Assembly (NCBI RefSeq): GCF_008795955.1
Contig: NZ_VMHN01000004.1
Span: 124,001 to 188,000, forward strand
From: Marinobacter denitrificans
GTDB taxonomy: Bacteria; Pseudomonadota; Gammaproteobacteria; Pseudomonadales; Oleiphilaceae
Direction of reading: 5' to 3'
DNA length: 64,000 nucleotides
Shown here: piece by piece, positions 60,559 to 64,000 of the stretch
Layout: the number at the start of each line of letters is the position of its first letter
How positions within the stretch are numbered: position 1 is the first letter of the stretch
Program-made: the position numbers and the translations under genes
The notes under the pieces: model-generated
What the model saw: the letters and a program-made list of their open reading frames with translations, nothing else
What the model was told of the DNA's origin: nothing
Databases searched by the model: none

Positions 60559-63207
60559 CTACTGGCCGGCAAGGCTCTTGTGGACCACCTCGTAGACATC
60601 CCGTGACAGGCCGGCTTTGTCTCTGATGGCTTCAAGCGCGGTCTTCATCTGCTCACCATGCACCGGTGCGAATTTGCGCCACCGAGTCAGCGGAGACACC
60701 AACCTTGCAGCAATTTGCGGGTTGCTGTCGTCCAGCCGGCGAACCTGCTCTTCCAGGAACCGATAGCCTGAACCATCCTCCGCATGGAACGCCGGCAGGT
60801 TCTGGCCAGCAAACACACCAATCACCGAGCGGATCTTGTTGGGGTTTTTCCAGTCGAAAGCGGGGTGGGCCAACAGCTCGTGAATCGCGGGCAATCCGCC
60901 GGTACGGCTGCTACCCGCCTGGACGGCAAACCACTGCTCCACTACCTGCGGGTCGTCTTTCCATTGTTCATAGAACGCTTTCAATGCCTCTTCACGTTTC
61001 TGGTCATACCCGGAGTTCACCAGTGCCCGCAACGCCCCCATGCGGTCGGTCATATTATCCGCAGTTTCAAACTGGCTTACTGCCAGCTCCCGGCCCTGTT
61101 CGTCGTCTGTATGAAGCAACCAGGCAAGTGCAGTATTTCGCAGACTTCGGCGAGCGACCGCTTCTGGCGTCACCTCGTAACGTCCTTCCACGGTGTTGCG
61201 CTGGTAACAGGCAATCAGGTCATCCCGCAATTCGGTCGCAAGGTGCCCAAGCACAGTTTCGCGCGCCTGATGGATGGCAGGAACATTCGGCTTGTCTGCC
61301 AGTTCAATCAGATAGGCTTCAGAGGGAAGCTGCAGCATTTTCGCAACTAGTGCCTGATCCAGGGACGCATCCGTCAAGAGGCCGCGATACGCTTCCGTCA
61401 ATCCGGAATCAACGGCTTTGCCTGCGGCGTCTCCCACAAGCCCGTTGATCACGTCAACCGCCAGTCGCTGGCCTGCATCCCAGCGATTAAAGCCATCCGG
61501 ATCGTGGCTCATAAGGAACATCAACTGCTCCCGGGTCCAGGGGTAATAAACCCGAACCGGTGCCGAGAAATTTCTCAGCAGTGACGGAACCGGGCGCTCA
61601 GACACACCATGGAACTCAAACGTGTGGCTGGATTCGGTCAATTCCAATACCCGGTCTGTGGGGGCCTCTGTTTCGCCGGCGCTCAATTTCAGTGGCAAGG
61701 ATTCACCGCCCGCTCCCAACAACCCGACGGCAAACGGAATGTGTTGGGGCTTCTTGTTCGTCTGGCCCGGAGTGTCCGGAATAGCCTGGTCGATGCTCAG
61801 GCGATAGACACCAGCCGCCTGGTCATATTCATCCCGCACTGTCAGCTCTGGCGTGCCAGCCTGTTCATACCAGAGACGGAACTGGGACAGATCCCGGCCG
61901 CTGGCATCTTCCATGGCCCGAACAAAGTCATCAGTTGTCACTGCCTGGCCGTCGTGGCGTTCAAAATAGAGATCACTGCCCTTACGGAACATGTCGGGGC
62001 CAAGCAACGTATGGATCATCCCCACCACTTCGCACCCTTTTTCATAGATCGTAAGGGTATAGAAGTTGGTTATTTCCATGTAGGACTCAGGACGCACGGG
62101 ATGGGCCATTGGCCCGGAATCCTCGGCAAACTGGGCTGTTCTCAGCATGGAGGCATCTTCAATCCGCTTGACCGTGGGCGAGCCCATATCCGCAGAAAAC
62201 TGGGAGTCCCTGAATACGGTAAATCCTTCTTTCAGGCTTAGCTGGAACCAGTCGCGACAGGTGACCCGGTTACCGGACCAGTTGTGGAAATACTCATGGG
62301 CAACGATCGACTCGATACGCTGGAAAGCCAGATCGGTTGCAGTTTCCTGGCTGGCCAGCACACAGGATGAGTTGAAAATATTCAGGCCCTTGTTTTCCAT
62401 GGCCCCCATGTTGAAGTCATCCACCGCCACAATCATGAAGATGTCGAGATCGTATTCGCGGCCATACACATCCTCGTCCCAGCGCATGGAGCGCTTAAGG
62501 GAGTCCATGGCGTGCTCACACTTCTCGGCATTTCGCGGTTCGACGTACATACGCAGGTCGATGTCACGGCCGGACATGGTGTGGAAGCTGTCCCGTTTTT
62601 CCACCAGGTCACCGGCTACCAGGGCAAACAGATAGGACGGCTTGGGGAACGGGTCCTCCCAGGTCACAAAGTGCCTGCCGTCGTCCAGGTCGCCCTTTTC
62701 AACATCGTTGCCATTGGAGAGCAGAATTGGATATCTGGCCTTGTCTGCCTCGATGCGGGTCCGGAAGCGCGCCATGACGTCCGGGCGGTCGGGGAAGTAG
62801 GTGATACAGCGGAAACCCTCGGCCTCGCACTGGGTGCAGAACATGCCGGAGGACTGGTAGAGACCTTCCAGGCGGGTGTTGTTCTGTGGTTCGATCCAGG
62901 TCACCACGCCCAGCTCAAAGCTGTCGGGCACTTCATGAACCACCAGTTTATCGACGCGATCCTCAAAGGCCTCCTTTGCCAATTCACGGCCATCCACGCT
63001 GAGCAACTCCAGAGTGGTCAGGGTATCGCCATTGAGTTCAAGGCTTTTGTCGGCGCTATCGCTCTCAGGATTGCGACGCATGGATAAGACGCTGTGTACC
63101 CTTGCCCCGTCCTCGAACAGTTCGAAACGCAGGTCTACATGGTCCACCAGAAACACGGGGACGCGGTAATCTTTCAGATAAATGGTCTGTGGCTGACTGG
63201 TACGCAT
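60559..63207 (-). CDS. pepN: Aminopeptidase N (M1 family)
   Basis: PepN (882 residues) is a cytoplasmic zinc aminopeptidase that completes peptide breakdown. The exopeptidase motif GAMEN is at 268-272, the zinc site HEYFH at 304-308 with the third ligand E327 (KEG), and a catalytic tyrosine follows. Length and domain order match E. coli PepN (M1, then DUF3458 beta and helical C-terminal domains). GGAG lies eight bases before the ATG. It is 30 bases after the DUF2797 gene and likely cotranscribed. Confidence 0.97.
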   Translation of the reverse strand: MRTSQPQTIYLKDYRVPVFLVDHVDLRFELFEDGARVHSVLSMRRNPESDSADKSLELNGDTLTTLELLSVDGRELAKEAFEDRVDKLVVHEVPDSFELGVVTWIEPQNNTRLEGLYQSSGMFCTQCEAEGFRCITYFPDRPDVMARFRTRIEADKARYPILLSNGNDVEKGDLDDGRHFVTWEDPFPKPSYLFALVAGDLVEKRDSFHTMSGRDIDLRMYVEPRNAEKCEHAMDSLKRSMRWDEDVYGREYDLDIFMIVAVDDFNMGAMENKGLNIFNSSCVLASQETATDLAFQRIESIVAHEYFHNWSGNRVTCRDWFQLSLKEGFTVFRDSQFSADMGSPTVKRIEDASMLRTAQFAEDSGPMAHPVRPESYMEITNFYTLTIYEKGCEVVGMIHTLLGPDMFRKGSDLYFERHDGQAVTTDDFVRAMEDASGRDLSQFRLWYEQAGTPELTVRDEYDQAAGVYRLSIDQAIPDTPGQTNKKPQHIPFAVGLLGAGGESLPLKLSAGETEAPTDRVLELTESSHTFEFHGVSERPVPSLLRNFSAPVRVYYPWTREQLMFLMSHDPDGFNRWDAGQRLAVDVINGLVGDAAGKAVDSGLTEAYRGLLTDASLDQALVAKMLQLPSEAYLIELADKPNVPAIHQARETVLGHLATELRDDLIACYQRNTVEGRYEVTPEAVARRSLRNTALAWLLHTDDEQGRELAVSQFETADNMTDRMGALRALVNSGYDQKREEALKAFYEQWKDDPQVVEQWFAVQAGSSRTGGLPAIHELLAHPAFDWKNPNKIRSVIGVFAGQNLPAFHAEDGSGYRFLEEQVRRLDDSNPQIAARLVSPLTRWRKFAPVHGEQMKTALEAIRDKAGLSRDVYEVVHKSLAGQ

Positions 63208-63237
63208 TCGCTTTCTCCAGAAATTGTGGGGTCTGTG

Positions 63238-64000
63238 TCAGTTCTTCGGAAAGACCCGGAAGCGGACTTCGTAACCGGTGTACTTACGTATGTTGATGAC
63301 GCCTGTGTCGAGGATGAGATACTGGCCCTTGATGCCCTGCAGCACGCCTTCCGCAGTTGGCGATTTATCCAGATTATGGGTCTTGATCTTCTGGGGCCAA
63401 ATCTGAACCGGATAACTCAGCGCAAGGCTGTCTTCTTCTACAATTCTGATGGCATTTTCACCATGGGTGGCCTGCAACCCGGCCAGGTCATCGGCTATCA
63501 GGCCCAGCATGCGCCGCCGCTCCTCGACCAGGTCCAGCTCCGGCACGTCGCCCTTCAGCATGGCCCGCCAATTGGTGCGGTCCGCTACATGATTTTTGCA
63601 GGCCACCTCCACAAAGCCGGCCTGCTGACGCGTGGCGACCCGCACCATGGGAATGGCATCGACAGCGCCCTGGTCAATCCAGCGGGTGGGCACCTGCGAG
63701 CCTCTGGTGATTCCGACTTTCAGCCCCGAGGAGTTGGCCAGATAAACCACGTGTTCCGTCATACAGTGGATTTCGCCCCACTCGGGCTCGCGGCAGGTCC
63801 CTTCGTGGTAATGACATTTTTCCGGGCTCATGATGCAACTGTCGCACGCCGCCAGTTTGCGAAAACAGGGATAACAGTAGCCCTGACTAAAACTTTTGCT
63901 GGTTTTACGGTCGCAGTGAATACAGCGTATCACGCCGTCAAAATCGAGTTGTAACGGAAAACCAACCATCTCGTTCAGAGGAACCCGGGTATCCCCTACC
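63238..64000 (-). CDS. DUF2797 family protein, N-terminus beyond right edge
   Basis: The frame is open through the ATG at 63969 to the right edge with family-like residues before it (DTRVPLNE), so the ATG is internal and the gene is cut by the window. The 253 visible codons show a cysteine cluster, CIHC, CYPC, CDSC and further C/H residues (MSPEKCHYHEGTC), that probably binds zinc. A middle domain follows (VYLANSSGLKVGITRGSQVPTRWIDQGA, in part) of GIY-YIG-like flavour: YLAN then KVGITR. DUF2797 function is unknown; a GIY-YIG-related nucleic-acid role is only suggested by that motif. It precedes pepN, a pairing seen in other gammaproteobacteria as far as I know. Confidence 0.85.
   Translation of the reverse strand, partial: VGDTRVPLNEMVGFPLQLDFDGVIRCIHCDRKTSKSFSQGYCYPCFRKLAACDSCIMSPEKCHYHEGTCREPEWGEIHCMTEHVVYLANSSGLKVGITRGSQVPTRWIDQGAVDAIPMVRVATRQQAGFVEVACKNHVADRTNWRAMLKGDVPELDLVEERRRMLGLIADDLAGLQATHGENAIRIVEEDSLALSYPVQIWPQKIKTHNLDKSPTAEGVLQGIKGQYLILDTGVINIRKYTGYEVRFRVFPKN

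Noticed and set aside
63238..63969. DUF2797 gene as complete from ATG 63969
   Set aside because: The frame continues open and family-like to the right edge, so the ATG is internal and the gene is partial.

Overview
The window looks like a chromosome segment of a marine gammaproteobacterium, most likely Marinobacter or a close relative. This is inferred from gene content (ihfA-pheT-pheS-rplT-rpmI-infC-thrS order, TAXI-TRAP transporter, BCCT osmolyte carrier, DUF1329/YCF48/RND set, VolA-like lipase) and from moderate-to-high GC; no database search was possible. Nearly all of it is coding. There are no rRNA genes, insertion sequences, phage genes or CRISPR arrays; one tRNA-Pro(GGG) is present.

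Region 1 (1-3.5 kb, minus strand) is an orphan type VI secretion vgrG island: VgrG, a DUF4123 adaptor and the N-terminal 229 codons of a presumed cargo effector that runs off the left edge. Region 2 (3.7-11.7 kb) has a CurA-type reductase on the plus strand facing a tight minus-strand operon. Read 5' to 3' on the minus strand, the operon is D-glycerate 3-kinase, HAD phosphatase (GpgP/MPGP type), GT81 glucosyl-3-phosphoglycerate synthase, GH13_18 glucosylglycerate phosphorylase, a DUF3524 (queuosine-mannosyltransferase-like) glycosyltransferase and a quinone oxidoreductase. The first four enzymes would close a cycle that makes and recycles the compatible solute glucosylglycerate. Region 3 (11.8-27.7 kb) mixes SelO, class I fumarase, a crotonase, a large surface lipase, a PvdQ-like acylase lipoprotein, a diguanylate cyclase, a racemase-type CoA-transferase, an AraC regulator and RmuC.

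Region 4 (28-35.3 kb) carries a translationally coupled trio (retropepsin-like lipoprotein, inactive transglutaminase with a multi-TM domain, ATP-grasp ligase) next to a BCCT transporter and a membrane-anchored FMN glutamate synthase. Region 5 (35.4-38.9 kb) holds tRNA-Pro and a compact four-gene minus-strand operon of unknown role: ASST-like protein, two small membrane proteins and a PAPS-type sulfotransferase. Region 6 (39.1-43.6 kb) is one giant gene, CheB-CheR-coiled coil-PAS-LOV-PAS-GGDEF-EAL, whose LOV domain has the flavin-adduct cysteine; it is a candidate blue-light receptor tied to methylation and c-di-GMP.

Region 7 (43.8-51.3 kb, minus strand) is the housekeeping thrS-infC-rpmI-rplT-pheS-pheT-ihfA-merR operon, with infC starting at AUU. 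Region 8 (51.4-64 kb, minus strand) has a TAXI-TRAP transporter with an attenuator between receptor and permease, a DUF1329-YCF48-RND set, pepN, and a DUF2797 gene cut by the right edge.

The most promising systems for follow-up are the glucosylglycerate cycle operon, the LOV-containing CheB/R-GGDEF-EAL protein, the sulfotransferase/ASST operon, and the protease-transglutaminase-ligase trio.
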